Assembly: GCF_019209865.1 (NCBI RefSeq)
Contig: NZ_JAHUTT010000043.1
Location: 1-33,682 of the forward strand
From: Shewanella sp. NIFS-20-20
Lineage (GTDB): Bacteria > Pseudomonadota > Gammaproteobacteria > Enterobacterales > Shewanellaceae
DNA length: 33,682 nucleotides
Reading direction: 5' to 3'
The notes beneath the pieces are model-generated. The model made no database searches. It was not told the origin of the DNA and worked only from the letters and a program-made list of their open reading frames with translations. Shown one piece after another: positions 33,682-33,682 of this stretch (position 1 is the stretch's first letter; each line of letters opens with the position of its first letter). Made by a program: the position numbers and the translations under genes.

Positions 33682-33682
33682 C

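Larger units (their letters stand above)
33563..33682 (-). mobile_element. End of an IS4-group insertion sequence (cut by window edge)
   Basis: The left boundary is set at 33563, where an 18-bp sequence (33563-33580) matches in 14 positions the terminal inverted repeat of IS4 as I remember it. The end of a transposase gene on the minus strand comes immediately inside and overlaps the repeat. The DNA just outside (33552-33561) is a perfect 10-bp palindrome, CGCCTAGGCG, a possible target site; IS4 duplicates 11-13 bp. The other end and the target duplication lie beyond the window. Confidence 0.65.

Noticed and set aside
1..33682. CRISPR arrays, tRNA or rRNA genes, prophage, toxin-antitoxin or defence systems.
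   Set aside because: No regularly spaced repeats, no tRNA cloverleaf noticed and no proteins of these families were found on either strand by reading.

Overview
The window looks like a chromosomal segment of a marine gammaproteobacterium, most likely Shewanella. This rests on gene order and protein families (yqgE-ruvX, pilT-pilU, yggS-proC-yggT-yggU, rdgB-hemW, yggN, yggL-trmB, mutY-yggX, ktrAB), not on any database search. Nearly all of it is ordinary housekeeping or transport DNA. I see no tRNA, rRNA, CRISPR array, prophage or toxin-antitoxin pair. An insertion sequence is cut off at the right edge.

Left block (1-19.36 kb). The genes follow, with insertions, the E. coli order yqgE-yqgF-yggR(pilT)-yggS-yggT-yggU-rdgB-hemW-...-yggN-yggL-trmB-mutY-yggX. 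The extra genes are a DUF4136 lipoprotein, yciH, hemH, a periplasmic glutathione peroxidase, pilU, proC, a DUF4426 protein, a DUF885 lipoprotein peptidase, a LysR regulator and glsA. Glutaminase glsA lies in the interval where E. coli has the asparaginase gene ansB, although not at the identical position. Stop/start overlaps (rdgB-hemW, yggL-glsA) and very short gaps (pilT-pilU, yggT-yggU, mutY-yggX) mark operons.

Middle and right blocks (19.36-33.35 kb). These hold small independent units. They are a LysR regulator divergent from a short-chain dehydrogenase, a lipoprotein with a TonB-C-like domain, an NhaC-type Na+/H+ antiporter divergent from ktrAB, and marC. After them come a phosphoketolase, a metallo-beta-lactamase-fold hydrolase, a single-domain globin divergent from a nucleoside hydrolase, a LysE-type exporter, a small MscS channel and an orphan TupA-like tungstate-binding protein. 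ktrAB with nhaC gives a K+/Na+/H+ homeostasis locus suited to a salty habitat.

The least explained DNA is non-coding and surrounds the LysR gene at 13.53-14.47 kb. Downstream, on the minus strand, is a compact fold of about 160 nt: two hairpins enclosed by a 12-bp split helix, a possible pseudoknot and a very strong terminator. Upstream, divergent from LysR, is a plus-strand segment of about 100 nt ending in a strong terminator with no gene to terminate. I propose both as small-RNA candidates. At the right edge, the last 36 codons of a transposase plus a terminal repeat resembling that of IS4 show that an IS4-group element enters at about position 33563.
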